Source of the DNA: Rhineura floridana
Lineage: Eukaryota; Chordata; Lepidosauria; Squamata; Rhineuridae
Assembly (NCBI RefSeq): GCF_030035675.1
Contig: NC_084480.1
Coordinates: forward strand, 16,325,263-16,389,262
Direction of reading: 5' to 3'
Length of the DNA: 64,000 bases
The notes beneath the pieces are model-generated. The model had not been told where the DNA came from. It made no database searches and saw only the letters and a program-made list of their open reading frames with translations. Shown here one piece after another: positions 53,443-64,000 of this stretch. The number at the start of each line of letters is the position of its first letter. The stretch's first letter is position 1. The position numbers and the translations under genes were made by a program.

Positions 53443-56036
53443 GTTAGTTGAATGAAATATATTGCACCCCTGATGTTGAATTAGTAACTGTGCTGTGGAC
53501 TTTAACATGGGCTTGAAAACTGCTGCAAGAACAGGAGCTTCTCATGTTCAGACTTGAAGAAATGCCAAAAAAGGAAAAAAGACTAAGGCAGCAATCCTTA
53601 CCCCGCTTACTTAAGAAGTAAGGCCCACTAAATTCAATAGAACATCCAAGAAGACATGCTTCAGATTGAACTGTAGATGAGATTGAAGCCTTACATTGAG
53701 CAAAGGCAGAATGACCACATTGAGTCTTGCGCATCTTTATTAGCTTGATTGGAAGTGGGACGTTGTAGAGATTACAGCAAATCCTCCTTTTGCAATATGA
53801 GTACACAGTGTTGTGCTTCTGGTGGTGAAGCCTCTGATTGGCTGAGGTGGTGTAGTGTCATGGAATGCCTGGCTGATCACGAAACAAAGTGGTTTGCAGT
53901 CCACCTTCCATAAGGGGACACTGTCAATTTGTCTGGGATTAAAACTTTGCACAGAGCAGACAGAGGACTGGGAGGAAAATTCCAGGGAATAGTTAAACTA
54001 GAGGACAATGGAATCCAGAAACAATGATGCTGAAGGAAGGGCACATAGAGAACTGAGAAAAAAAGAAGCTGAATGCAGCTTGAAAGAAAGGGTAGAGGAT
54101 GCGATTTAATTGGAGAAGAGGTACTGACATTTTTTTACATTGTGTTTGAGATTAGTACTTGTTAAGAAGGGGGGGGAAATCACCTTTCTTGAATGTAAAT
54201 AACTCTTAAAGCAGGGCTTTTTCTTGACAACATTCACCACATACTGTGGGTCTACTGGCTACTTCTTGTCAACTGCAAAGTTCCTGACTGGTGGATGGAA
54301 CATGACAAGAAGGCCAGGGGTGGGTGCTGTCAGCAAGTCAAACACAGGACTTGTTTCCTAGAAGACTTCCAGGGTTCAGGAACTGGAAGTCTCAGGCTAA
54401 GTCTGGCTCTCTGAAGCATGCCACCTCCCTCCCCAAGTGAAGATTCTGTTGACAGCGAAAATAAGAAGCAATTCTCTGTGATAAAAAGATAATTGTGGTG
54501 GAACCCCAAGGTCATTGTCAGGTTTACTGTTCTATCAGGCACTTTTTTTAAAATTGAAGCTGAGAGTCATAAGAGGATTAAGAATGCTAAACAAAAGTCT
54601 GGGCAGATAGATGTCAAAGGGGGCAGTTGAGGATGCTGAGAGACTGGTAACAAAAGTGACAAATGCTCCCCCCCTTCCAGGGGAAAAAATCCCTGCCCCT
54701 TTCAATAATATTTCAATATTGATTATTTCTTAAAATGCTTGTTCGCTGAGTGTCTGGATAAGCCTTAAATTGGCCATCTTGAAATTTATTATTCTGAACA
54801 AGGTGGGCCTCTGAATGCTGTTTAAATCTCTGAAGAAACAGAGCAGAGATAAGATCTGAGATTAGTGCAAGTGATCCCCACTTTCTTTCAGAAACACAGT
54901 ATCCTTCATGGAGGCTAAAGTTTTAATCTACCCTCCTTGGCAGATTAAAGTTGAAGAAACTAAAGGCCCTATTAACTGAGAAATTTGAGAGGCATCCTCC
55001 TTTTCTCTCCTACATCAGGGAATGCCTCTTCTAAGATAATGCTCTCCATGACATATCACCTAACAACACCTTATGAAGAGTCAGCAAGGGTAGCCCCAAG
55101 GAGATTGTATTACAGTAAGATATTTGAAGGTTGCTTGATCTATTTGAGTGGAGTGCGTTTTTCATCCACCTTTTTATGCTCAACAAAATGATGTTCTATC
55201 AGTGTGGGCATGGCAAGAAAAGTGTGACACACTTTTCTGCAACTTAAAATCTTGCCTGTCCTGTGAGCGATACGCAGTCGGTAGTGGGATAGCTTTTTGC
55301 TGTTCTGCACCCACAAAGATCTTGTTTGCTTTGTGTATCATTCTGTGGACGCAACATTGCAAAAGCTTGTGCAAAAGCTTGTAAACCAGGAAGGGCCACA
55401 TTCCCTTGCAGGGGACCTTCTGAGAGCAATGTGCCAGCGATGGGCGGGGTCAGAGGCAAAAGTGGGCTGAGGAATGGATGCAATTCTTACGTCTGCACAG
55501 TAGGCTGCGTTCTTGCCATGCAAAAATAAAGAGGTTCCTATACACTCGCACAACATCCAGGCAGCAAGAGGCATTCACAGGTCAAGGACACATTCCAGCC
55601 AGACAAAACCACCAGGGGAGGGTGTGGAGCAGGGCTTGAGGGGCACGGCCTGAGAAGAGGAGATGTGGCTAGGGAAAGTCTGGAGGGCTGCAATTGGCCT
55701 CTGGGACTGAGGTTGCCCACCCTTGCTCTTCACTAGTAACACTAAGTATTATATTGCTGGCTAAACTTCAGTTTACAACTTAATGCAGGACCGGCGTCAG
55801 GGGTTAGCATCACCAGGCGCCTATCAAGGCCCATGCTGCAGTGGGGAGTCCACTGCCAATCCCCAGAGATTCCTGGCTGTGCTACCGGGGAGGCTGGTGT
55901 CCCACCATCCTCAGTCTTCCCTCAGCCAGCTCCTGCCTGCCTGCATTCTTACCTGCAGAAAACACACAAAAAACAGGAAGCACCCCAAAATGATGTGCCA
56001 AAAAGAGTGGAAAAATGACAATATTTTGCTCTAATA
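53443..56036 (+). other. ME2 intron
   Basis: Intron between coding exons 1 and 2. A short AGTAAGGCCCACTAAATTCAA repeat lies at 53615-53640. At 55400-55740 sequence ending GACTGAGGTTGCCCACCCTTG looks like a hAT-type MITE. Sequence 53960-55390 shows no repeats I recognise. Confidence 0.5.
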
Positions 56037-56342
56037 CAATAGGGCTCCGCTTGTTGGTGCCCCGCTTGTTGGCTTTCCGCTAATACGGCGGTGCCAGTGG
56101 GGCGATCAGCTGTAGTGCCGGGAGCTCCAGCCGCCATGCTCCAGCTGACAGCTATCAGCTGGAGCACATGAGCTCCCCATGCTACAGCTGATTGTGTGCT
56201 CCAGCTGATCAGCTGTAGCGTGCGATCAGCTGTAGGGCGGGGAGCTCGTGCGCTACAGCTGAGTAGGGCCCCACTTTCCGGCTGTTTTCGCTTTTCGGCG
56301 GGGGCCTGGAACGGAACCTGCCGTATGAGTGGGGCCCTACTG
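56037..56342. mobile_element. Tigger/pogo-like MITE
   Basis: CAATAGGGCTCCGCTTG at the left and AGTGGGGCCCTACTG at the right are inverted ends; TA lies on both sides (56035-56036, 56343-56344) as for Tc1/mariner-pogo insertions. ACGGAACCTGCCGTATGAG is pogo-like. The interior holds several GATCAGCTGTAG units in both orientations. Confidence 0.75.
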
Positions 56343-56529
56343 TAGTTTTTTTTTTTTTAACAGGAGTTTTTGAGATTGGTTTGTTAAGAAGCAAGGGAAA
56401 AAAAGCCCTCGATAAAGGCATTTTTGGCTGAAATGCATTGGGCATATTATATGAGTAAAGAACCCATCCTTCTTTCTGGTATTGTTGAGTTAGTTTTCTC
56501 TTTTTTGCACATCAACCAGTCCGGGGGTG

Positions 56530-56830
56530 ACCTGTCCGCTTCCTCCTCCTTTCTCCATTTTCCCATTGTGGAACTCAGCAGGGAGGAGGATGAGGACAAA
56601 GCTAGAATTGGATGGCTCTGCCTGTCATTGGCTCTGGCGCCATCTACTGTGGGGCCCCCTGCCTTCTGCCCTACTAGTCCCAATGGGCACCTGCCATCAC
56701 GGTTCTGCTGTTTCAGCCTGCCTACCTGCCTGAGTGAGCAAGCAATCAGAGAAGGAACAATAGCTGCTCTGCACCTTGTGCTCTCCGTCTGGGTTCAGAG
56801 GAAGAGGCAAGTGCATTGGCAGGGACAATA
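56530..56830 (+). repeat. Unclassified interspersed repeat, fullest copy
   Basis: GAGGAGGATGAGGACAAAGC, CTGTCATTGGCTCTGGCGCC, CATCTACTGTGGGGCCC and AGTCCCAATGGGCACC. Partial copies at 21431-21515 (+) and 47700-48045 (-). No known ends. Confidence 0.6.
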
Positions 56831-56961
56831 ATGGCAAAGAGGAGGTGGGCACACTCAGGGAGAGGTCCCTGCTGAGAGTATTTTGTCCAAGGCTCCCCCA
56901 AGCCTGGCACTGTCACTGGCTTCTTGCGCCTGACGTTTGATTGTCTCCTGTCTGTCTCCAG

Positions 56962-57095
56962 GGTATGGCTTTTACGTTAAAAGAACGGCAGATGCTTGGG
57001 CTCCAAGGACTTCTACCTCCAAAGATAGAGACGCAAGACATCCAAGCCTTACGGTTCCATAAGAATGTGGCAAAAATGACTGACCCTTTGGAAAA
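56962..57095 (+). CDS. ME2: ME2 second coding exon
   Basis: Acceptor TCTCCAG|GGTATGG, donor GAAAA|GTAAG. It encodes [37 protein letters not shown] and KMTDPLEK, 134 nt. In human numbering this covers residues 37-81. Glu59 (IETQD) and Arg67 (ALRFH), which line the fumarate allosteric site of human ME2, are both present. The last codon is split AA|A and matches the next exon. Confidence 0.95.
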
Positions 57096-57314
57096 GTAAG
57101 AGTGCATCGGCAGGCTCTTACACTTGCATAATTCATTCTCGGATTTTCGATGAGATGTTGTTTTGTGGTTTGGACATGTTTTGGGGCATTCACAAGGCTG
57201 ATATGGAATACTCCAAATTGACTGGGAAAAGTCAGTTTGCTCCGAGTTCAGCTTTTGAAAGCAGTTGGTTGAATTGCCCCTTTAAAAGTGTCTGGTAAGA
57301 GAACACGCAACAAT

Positions 57315-57515
57315 GCCAAACACAGAATCATAGAGCAGCAGAGTTGGAAGGGGCCTGTAAGGCCTTCGAGGCCAACCCCCTGTTCAGTGCAGGAGTCCAA
57401 CTTAAAGCATCCCCGACAGGTGCCTGTCCAGCTGTCTCTTGAAGGCCTCCACTGTTGGAGACCCCACCAGCTCCCTAGGTAATAGATTCCATTGTCATAC
57501 TACTCTAACAGTTAG
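57315..57515 (-). mobile_element. CR1 3' end (second subfamily)
   Basis: CAGAATCATAGAGCAGCAGAG with GGAAGGGGCCTGTAAGGCC and CTCCACTGTTGGAGACCCC, the classic CR1 terminus in reverse. Confidence 0.85.
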
Positions 57516-57682
57516 GAAGCAGGGCTTCCATCAAAACACCTCCTGCTAGGTATCGCTACATTGCACAGTCTGTACATCTTTGAACTTGTTCCCATTTTCC
57601 AAAGATCCCCCAATATATTCTTTGTTGCTCTGGTTCTTACAAGCAGAGTAAGCTGTTGTCTTGATTCCTTTTCTGATTAGAA

Positions 57683-57870
57683 CATACGCAGCTGCCTTAT
57701 ACCAGGTCAGACCATTGGTCCATCCATCTCAGTATTTCCTACACTGACTGGCAGCAGCTCTCCAGAGTTTCAGGCAGGAGCCTCTCTCAGCCCTACCTGG
57801 AGATGCCGGGGATTGAACCGGGGACCTTCTGCATGTAAAGCACATGCTGTGCCCCTGAGCGATGGCACTT
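57683..57870 (-). mobile_element. tRNA-derived SINE
   Basis: GCAGCTGCCTTATACCAGGTC, CTGGAGATGCCGGGGATTG and AACCGGGGACCTTCTGCATG; the minus strand carries A and B boxes. Confidence 0.85.
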
Positions 57871-57889
57871 CTGCTTTTATTATATAATT

Positions 57890-58245
57890 CAGAGGTGGGG
57901 AACTGGATGTGACCAGTGGGCCGATTTGTTATCTTCCCCACCCGTTGCAGGTCAAGTTTGACAGGTGCGCGGAGCCTCCCACCTGTCAGTCACCTGACAT
58001 CAAAATGATACCAGGTGACCTCTCCCCTGGGGGTCTTCAGGAGCCCCTTTTAAAGCACTGTCTCACCCAGCACTTTGGAAGCACCACTCATCAGGTGTTT
58101 GGCAGTTCCTGCAAATCCTTTGTGAGCTGAACCAAGGCTTTATTTGCCCCAAGTCACATGTAGGGCAGGTGGGTGTGACTTGGCCAGAATGGCCTTGCAG
58201 GCCTAACTAGGCCCACGAGCTGGAGGTTCCCCATCCTTGATATAA
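57890..58245. mobile_element. Probable hAT-type MITE, long
   Basis: CAGAGGTGGGGAACTGGATG at the left and CTGGAGGTTCCCCATCCTTG at the right form approximate inverted ends. The body CACCTGTCAGTCACCTGAC is unknown. No clear target duplication. Confidence 0.5.
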
Positions 58246-59796
58246 ATGTCAGAGTAATTACCCATTTGAGTGTTAATATAGTGTCACTTTGAATATAGGC
58301 AATCACAGCAACAAAGATAGATAACGTGCTCATAAAGCAGTGTTCTGCCTAAGAGAATAACTCTTTTCAAGGGAATGCCATATCCGCTGTGCAAACATTG
58401 ACAAACATGATCACATTCATATTCCCCACCCCGTAATCAGATTTTCCCGTAAACCTAATCCCGTGCTTGTTTCTTGGAAGAAACTTGCACTTAGTTCATG
58501 GAGGTTACTTCCAATCAAGCTTGCAAAGGGTTTTGCACTGCAGTCCAAGGTTGTTTTCGCTAATGACATTAAACTTTTATTTTTCATTTAACAACTTGTA
58601 TTCCTATAATGCTGAATGCAAAACTCACATTGATTGGAAAAATCAATGAGAACAAGCTATTTTAAAAATAGCTCTCATGACATTCAGCAGTGATTAAATC
58701 CAATCCAAGTTTAAAGGTGATCTTACAACATTTTTTGGAATGATCCTATTGTCTTGGTACCTGTGTGCATACTTTGGTCTACTCTAGTGTACTTTGATGT
58801 GCTATTTATTTGTGCTTAAGTTTCTCACTGCTTTGCTTGTCTATTTACTCCAGTGTTGTACCAGTGCCTAAAGTGGGTGGGGGAGGACCTCATCCCTACC
58901 CAGCTCACGGCCTCCCCTCCTCACCCTACACTGTCCCCATGTAGCAATTAGGCTTGTCTAAAAAAGCTTCCACCGGAGTCAATGGAATTTTTTTTAAAAA
59001 AATCCCTAATATCCAGGGTGCGGGGGGGGGATTATGGGAGGCACAGCTGGGGAGGGGAGAATTAACTCCCCATGCATTGACTCTACCACCAAATTTTTTT
59101 TTTCAAGCCTGCTTGTTGCACGCGCAAGAGAGAGAATGAATGAATGGGTGTTTATGAATGAATGAGCATGTTATGTATGATAATGAATGTGTATGAATGT
59201 ATAGATTTGTGTGTCTGTGTGTGTGAGGGAGGGGGAGAGACCCTCCCTGACCATGCTCACTTTTTGAGTTGGTGTCACCATTGGGGGTGCCCAGCCTCCA
59301 GCATCTTGGCTATGAGGGAAGGCAGCCCTCGGGGTGAAAATAGTCCCCCCCCCATCTAAAGACAGGGATAACTCCAAAGGGTAGCCAGGGTAGTGGTTGC
59401 TCCTCCAAAACATTGTTCTTGCCATCCCTTCAGGTACCACACACATAAAAATAGCATAACTTCATGAACCACCACAAGTTGATTATCAAGCTATTGTGGT
59501 AGATTTTAATGTGTGGATGAAAAACCTGCACTTATTTAAAAATAAGTGAGAGCTGGTGACAGTAGAGGGAGGGACGCCAGACTCAGAACTGCCTGGTCAG
59601 AGACAGTAGGAGCCTTCACCACCACCACCAGAACAAAACTATTCTCTCCCAGTCCTTGCTTACACACATTTGCTGCCACACATAAACATTCAAGAAACAT
59701 GTGTTGGAATCTTCAGTGAAGATCACATCATAACGGAGTTTCCTAAGAGAGGGAATTAGCAACAAGACAGTGAGCTCCAGTGGAGTATTGTTATTG
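58246..59796 (+). other. ME2 intron, no gene
   Basis: No recognisable repeat apart from small GT-rich and A-rich tracts near 58980-59110 and 59205-59230. Confidence 0.4.
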
Positions 59797-60299
59797 CAGT
59801 AAAACCTCATTATACCATGGGGGTTGGGGACAAAGGATGTACCCAAGGTATAGGGCTTCCATGTTATAATAAAAACTGCACTTCAGGTACTGGAGTACTG
59901 GTTCCTAGAGAGGCAAGAAAAGGGCTACTGCTGTGGCTGAGTAAAGGAAAAATCTGGAAGGGTAACAGAAGGAAAACCAGTTAACAAAAACTAGAACTCC
60001 ACAGACAGTGACCTAAGAACTTGAAGAAGGCTGAAGAGATAAGTATTCCTTAGGGAAAAAAACACCAGGAAAGAAAAGGGCAGGAGGGAGGGGGACGTCA
60101 GAAGAAAGATATGTAAAAAGAACAGTGAGATGAAAAAAGGCTCAGACACATCCAGGGGAAGCAAATGGAAGACTCACCCAGGAGAACGACGACAGATAAC
60201 GAAAAAGGGCATACAGTATTTTACTCAGGGGACATGATTACACCTATGGTATATCCGATTCTATGGTACAAGGAGATGCATTACAGTGAGGTTCTACTG
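59797..60299. mobile_element. Tigger/pogo-like element, non-autonomous
   Basis: CAGTAAAACCTCA at the left and TGAGGTTCTACTG at the right are inverted with one mismatch. TA follows on the right (60300-60301); the left flank is TG. ATACCATGGGGGTTGGGGACA is typical of this group. No transposase visible. Confidence 0.7.
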
Positions 60300-60301
60300 T
60301 A

Positions 60302-60600
60302 TTATTTTTGTTGTTGTTGCTTTATTAACAGCAACATTCTAAAACCTGTTAAAAACATTCTAAAAAAAAGTTACAGAGAAAAACATTCTTCTATCCAGTG
60401 ATCTCCAGGTTGCTAGAAGCAGTCACTTTCAGCCATCATATGCCTGGGTAAACAGGAATGTGTTCAAATTCCTCCTAAAAGTCAATAATGATGGAGACAG
60501 ATGCACCCCACTGGGGAAGGCATTTCACAAATGGGGGGCCACCACTGACAAGGCCTTGTCACAGGTCAACACCAACTGGGAAGTACCACCAGCAAAGGTT
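60302..60600 (-). mobile_element. L2-clade LINE 3' end
   Basis: TTATTAACAGCAACATTCT, GTGATCTCCAGGTTGCTAG and GCATTTCACAAATGGGGGGC reverse-match the L2 end at 25030-25440. Confidence 0.65.
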
Positions 60601-61117
60601 TAAGGAGTAATGAGATGTGCATTTTATTACAGCGATGGACAGAAAGCACATTAGGAGTGAGGATGAAGGGAAGAAAAAGGGGTTGCTTAACCTTTTCCCT
60701 TCTGGCAACTTTCCAGCTCAAAATCCACTGCTTTTTACACGCTGCTTTTTGTTCCATGGAGGAAAATAATATATGGACACTTGTATCTTTTCTCCTAAGA
60801 GTGAAAAGCAACAAGAGTGGGCGTGTGGATATTTTGAGCAGAAAAATGACTGGAAGAGAAAGAGTTAAGTGTTCCTTTCCTTTTCTCCCCCTCTGTCCTT
60901 TTGCTGTCCCTCTTCCAAAACCTACAGCCTCTGATGCCACTCGTGGTTTTTAGAAAAGAGAATGTTGGAAAAGAGATACTTGGCTGTGAAGAATAGTTTC
61001 ACAGGAGAACTAGAAATCAAAAAAGAAGAGGGGTTTTTTTTGTTCTGTCTTTCATTTCATCTTCAGAATGGGCAGATCTATATATCTATATCCATATCTA
61101 TACATCTAATATGTATA
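60601..61117. other. ME2 intron, no gene
   Basis: TATATATCTATATCCATATC low complexity near 61079-61110. Confidence 0.35.
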
Positions 61118-61133
61118 ACTAAGGTTCAGAAAA
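61118..61133 (+). mobile_element. CR1 fragment, left of the solo LTR
   Basis: CTAAGGTTCAGAAAA is the CR1 K-V-Q-K segment; it resumes after the LTR as GGGCAACCAGAATG at 61999. Confidence 0.65.
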
Positions 61134-61993
61134 TGTCGTGAGCCAGGCAGAAGGGAGGAGGTTATTCGAAGGCGAGTCAGATGATGAAGAGTTGGACTGG
61201 GAGCTCGGGGTGGGGGATGACAGCGGGGTGGACAGGATGCCCCAACCCCCATCTCTGACGGCTCAGCTTTCCCCACTCCCGACTTCCCTGCAGAATCACC
61301 ACCTAGTTCATCGGGCACTCTCCAGCTGGACATGCCCCCACTGCCCGCCTCTGAGACACAGCCGGTCACACCAGACATTTTCCCACCTAGCACTGCCCAG
61401 TTTCCCATGCCCGAACCAACTGTTAGAAGCCCCCCTCCATCAGAGGGGAACTAGAGATCAAATCACCTTCACCCTGTGCTCAGAGGCACCAGAGGGGGGG
61501 AAGTTTCAACAGTCAAAGGTGAGGAGGAGACTTTGTGTGTCTGCCTGATCCAAGCCTACTTAAGCTGACTCAGGAGAACCCAGTTGCTGAGTCAACATCT
61601 TAATGCCGTGTTAGCATGCTTAGTCAGTGTTAGCTTAGGGCCAAAGTTCCTAGCAAGCTTAGTTAGATTAATGAGGCACACTGCTTTTGATGTATCTATA
61701 GAACCAGTGTGGTGTAATGGTTAAGGTGCTGGACTACAACCTGGGAGACCAGGGTTCGAATCCCCACACAGCCATGAAGCTCAGAGTGACCTTTGGCCAG
61801 TCACTGCCTCTCGGCCTCAGAGGAAGGCCATGGTAAACCCCCTCTGAATACCGCTTACCATGAAAACCCTATTCATGGGGTCGCCATAAGTTGGAATCGA
61901 CTTGAAGGCAGTCCATTTCTATTTTTTTCATAACTTAAATAAAAAAAAAACCAGACGTGTCTGTGACTGAGTCCTTCGACGATGGGCAGGACA
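61134..61993. mobile_element. Solo LTR fossil with 5-bp duplication, hosting a SINE
   Basis: Starts TGTCGTGAGCC and ends GGGCAGGACA (TG...CA). GAAAA stands at 61129-61133 and 61994-61998. An AATAAAAAAA signal is near 61939. A Sauria-type SINE is nested at 61701-61928, so the LTR itself is about 630 bp. The family is unassigned and differs from 48230-48828. A fossil without internal genes. Confidence 0.85.
61701..61928 (+). mobile_element. Sauria-type SINE inside the LTR
   Basis: GAACCAGTGTGGTGTAATGG, GGGTTCGAATCCCCACAC, AGGAAGGCCATGGTAAACC and AGTTGGAATCGACTTGAAGG. Confidence 0.9.
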
Positions 61994-61998
61994 GAAAA

Positions 61999-62530
61999 GG
62001 GCAACCAGAATGATCAAGGGGATGGAGCATTTGGAGCTTTTTAGTTTAGAGGAAAGGTGAGTAAGAGACAACATGCTAGGAGCGTATACAATTATGCAGG
62101 GTTTGGAAAAGTGGATAGATGAAAGTTTTTCTCCGTCATAACACTAGGACTTGGGGACATCCAATTAAGCTAGATGATTCAGGATAAACAAAGTACTTCT
62201 TCACAGAGCACATAGCTAAACTGTGGAATTTGCTCCCACAAGAGGCGGTGATGACCACCAACTTGGATGCCTTTAAAACACATATTCATGAAGGAAAAGG
62301 CTACCAGTGGCTACTAACACTGATGGCTATGTTCTGCCTCCACAGTTAAAGTCAGCATGCTTCTGAACATCAGTTGCTGGGAATCACAGATGGGGAGAGC
62401 GCTTTTGCACCGAGATCCTGCTTATGGGCTTCCAATAGGCCTCTGGTTGGCCATTGTGAGAACAGGATCCTGGACTAGATGGGCCACTGACCTGATCAAT
62501 CAGGCTCTTCTTATATTCTTACGTTGTGTT
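61999..62530 (+). mobile_element. CR1 3' part, right of the solo LTR
   Basis: GGCAACCAGAATGATCAAGG, ACTGTGGAATTTGCTCCCAC, GGATCCTGGACTAGATGGGCC and CAGGCTCTTCTTATATTCTTA; ends 34 bp before the next ME2 exon. Confidence 0.85.
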
Positions 62531-62563
62531 CTTAAGCTTGCTTCTCCACTGCTTTATTTACAG

Positions 62564-62713
62564 ATACATCTATGTAATGGGGATGCAAGAAAGAAATGAG
62601 AAGCTTTTCTACAGGGTGTTGCAAGATGATATTGAACAATTAATGCCAATTGTTTATACTCCAACAGTAGGCCTAGCATGTTCCCAGTATGGACATATCT
62701 TTAGGAGGCCAAA
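62564..62713 (+). CDS. ME2: ME2 third coding exon
   Basis: Acceptor TTTATTTACAG|ATACATC, donor CCAAA|GTAAG. It encodes [40 protein letters not shown] and [16 protein letters not shown] carries the conserved Tyr112 (human numbering), the proposed general acid of malic enzymes; Arg91 of QERNEK lines the fumarate site. The CR1 copy at 61999-62530 ends only 33 bp before the acceptor. Confidence 0.95.
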
Positions 62714-63955
62714 GTAAGAACTGTTTATTATATATATTTTATATTTTTTGTGTATTTTTCAGGGAAGCATATTAGAAGAGACTCAAGAGCTGATGAGCAA
62801 TGTCTATCTGTTAATTGCTTAGTTTACTTGATAAAGCACTATGTATGTTGATGCTCTGTATAAATAAACTAGCAGCCTGCAGCCAAAGATTTGGCTAATT
62901 TTGTCCAAATGAATATCTGCAGTTCATCTCCCACTACCCCCTTCTTGCTGCAGTTCCTGAGTCTGCTTTACCCTTTCCCTCAAGCTTTTTTCTTTTTCAT
63001 ATACCCTTCCTTTAGGTTTCTGTTTGGTACTCCACTGCCTAACCTATTCCATGCTGGTAGTTGTTAATCTTAGAGATGACAAACAAATATTCTAAATAAA
63101 TCAAATTAGCTTTCCCCTTCTTTCCACCCCATCCTTTTGAACTTTCCCACCTACTGGGATTGATTTCCAGTTCTTGGCTTGTCCCATTAAGGTTCTTGTC
63201 CTCCTAGTCCTTGGGTCTAGTGTGAGCTTTTCAGCTCAGCCGAATGGACAACTTTTCCTTCCCTCACAGATGATGGACTGAAAATTTTATTTCTTGAGCA
63301 GTTAGGACACTCATACGCTTTGCATGCCATTAAGCCAGGTCAACCAGTGCCAGAGACTTCCCAGCCACAGTCTAGGTAACAATTACAATGATAGCAATTC
63401 AGTGAATAATTTCATACAATTTACATTTAATACAATGTAATCCTATAAAACTTAGCATTTTTAGATTTTTGCATTGTTCTCTGGTTAGCAATTGTTTTTT
63501 TCTGTTTGTAAATGAGAAACCTCTGCTTTGACATTTGTCCAACTCTGAATTTCTGTTCATAGAGAATAGTGTGAAGAAGAGAATGTTAAGACAGGATTTT
63601 TTCTCTTATCTCCTGTTCCTTGCTCAATTGTACTCTTGATCCATGCCTTAAGTACTTTCGTCAGCTTTAATTGCTGATTTATGAATTGTTGTCCAGCTTT
63701 ATTTCATGCAACAGATTGAAGCTGGGGTGGGTGTTAAGGTTAGATTAATTTTGCATTTTCCAAACTCCATAATCTTTTAATAATGGCACATTTCAGAATC
63801 CAATCACATACTCATTGTATTTTCTTTTTTAAGTACTCTGTTTAATTTGACTTATTAATAGAGAGGAAGCACTGTGCCAGGCTCTCGCTGCAAAGAAAAA
63901 GGATGGTTTGAATGTATCAGTGATGAAAGTGTTTCCATTTTTTATTTTCTTGCAG
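62714..63955 (+). other. ME2 intron
   Basis: No recognisable repeat or exon; 1.24 kb. Confidence 0.5.
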
Positions 63956-64000
63956 AGGATTGTTCATTGCCTTAACAGATAGGGGCCATATTAGAACAAT
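63956..64000 (+). CDS. ME2: ME2 fourth coding exon, cut by the window end
   Basis: Acceptor TTTTCTTGCAG|AGGATTG. It encodes (K)GLFIALTDRGHIRT and continues beyond the window; human ME2 reads GLFISISDRGHVRS here. The phase matches the previous donor. Confidence 0.92.

Noticed and set aside
53444-53806. Minus-strand frame in the ME2 intron
   Set aside because: No homology, antisense to intron, chance frame.
61138-61548. 136-residue open frame
   Set aside because: It falls wholly within the solo LTR and shows no known domain; an accidental frame.

Overview
The window is squamate reptile (lizard-type) nuclear DNA holding parts of two host genes on the + strand, in the order MAPK4 then ME2. This matches the neighbourhood of human chromosome 18q21. 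The organism call rests on the repeat content: CR1 with an esterase-type ORF1, L2-clade LINEs, BovB (RTE) LINEs, Sauria-type tRNA SINEs with a BovB tail, a 5S-rRNA-derived SINE and many hAT-type MITEs. The species cannot be named from the sequence alone.

Host genes. MAPK4 (ERK4) contributes its last two coding exons (4459-4660 and 5754-6441, stop included); the earlier exons lie upstream of the window. ME2 (mitochondrial malic enzyme) contributes coding exons at 53335-53442, 56962-57095, 62564-62713 and 63956-64000 (running off the end). All have matching splice phases and good splice sites. The ME2 promoter or non-coding first exon is probably near 32.4-33.8 kb, where a CCAAT-box, CpG-rich block of 161 bp is present twice in inverted orientation (32368-32528 and 33526-33686), almost identical. 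A C2H2 zinc-finger exon (20349-21064) lies between the two genes and looks like a decayed or orphan KRAB-ZNF last exon.

Layout. 1-6441: end of MAPK4, with nested L2 copies and a hAT MITE in the last intron. 6.4-12.9 kb: SINEs, a 116-bp minisatellite, MITEs and an L2 copy. 12.97-17.26 kb: an almost complete CR1 on the minus strand. 17.7-24 kb: an LTR-like fossil, a shredded CR1, the zinc-finger exon and CR1/MITE/SINE mosaics. 25-32 kb: L2, BovB and SINE copies, including a long L2 at 29.7-31.4 kb. 32.3-33.8 kb: inverted promoter-like duplication. 34-43 kb: CR1, L2, SINE and MITE nests, including a 5S-derived SINE. 43.3-46.3 kb: a repeat-poor stretch. 46.4-53.3 kb: MITEs and solo LTRs with readable target-site duplications. 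53.3-64 kb: ME2 exons with more repeats in the introns.

Insertion history is unusually readable: several elements have intact target-site duplications, giving relative ages (for example CR1 < solo LTR < SINE at 61.1-62.5 kb). No CRISPR array, operon, prokaryotic system or functional viral gene was seen. The best candidate novelty is the inverted duplicated promoter block, followed by SINE/BovB composites that share both a 5' segment and the 3' end of BovB.
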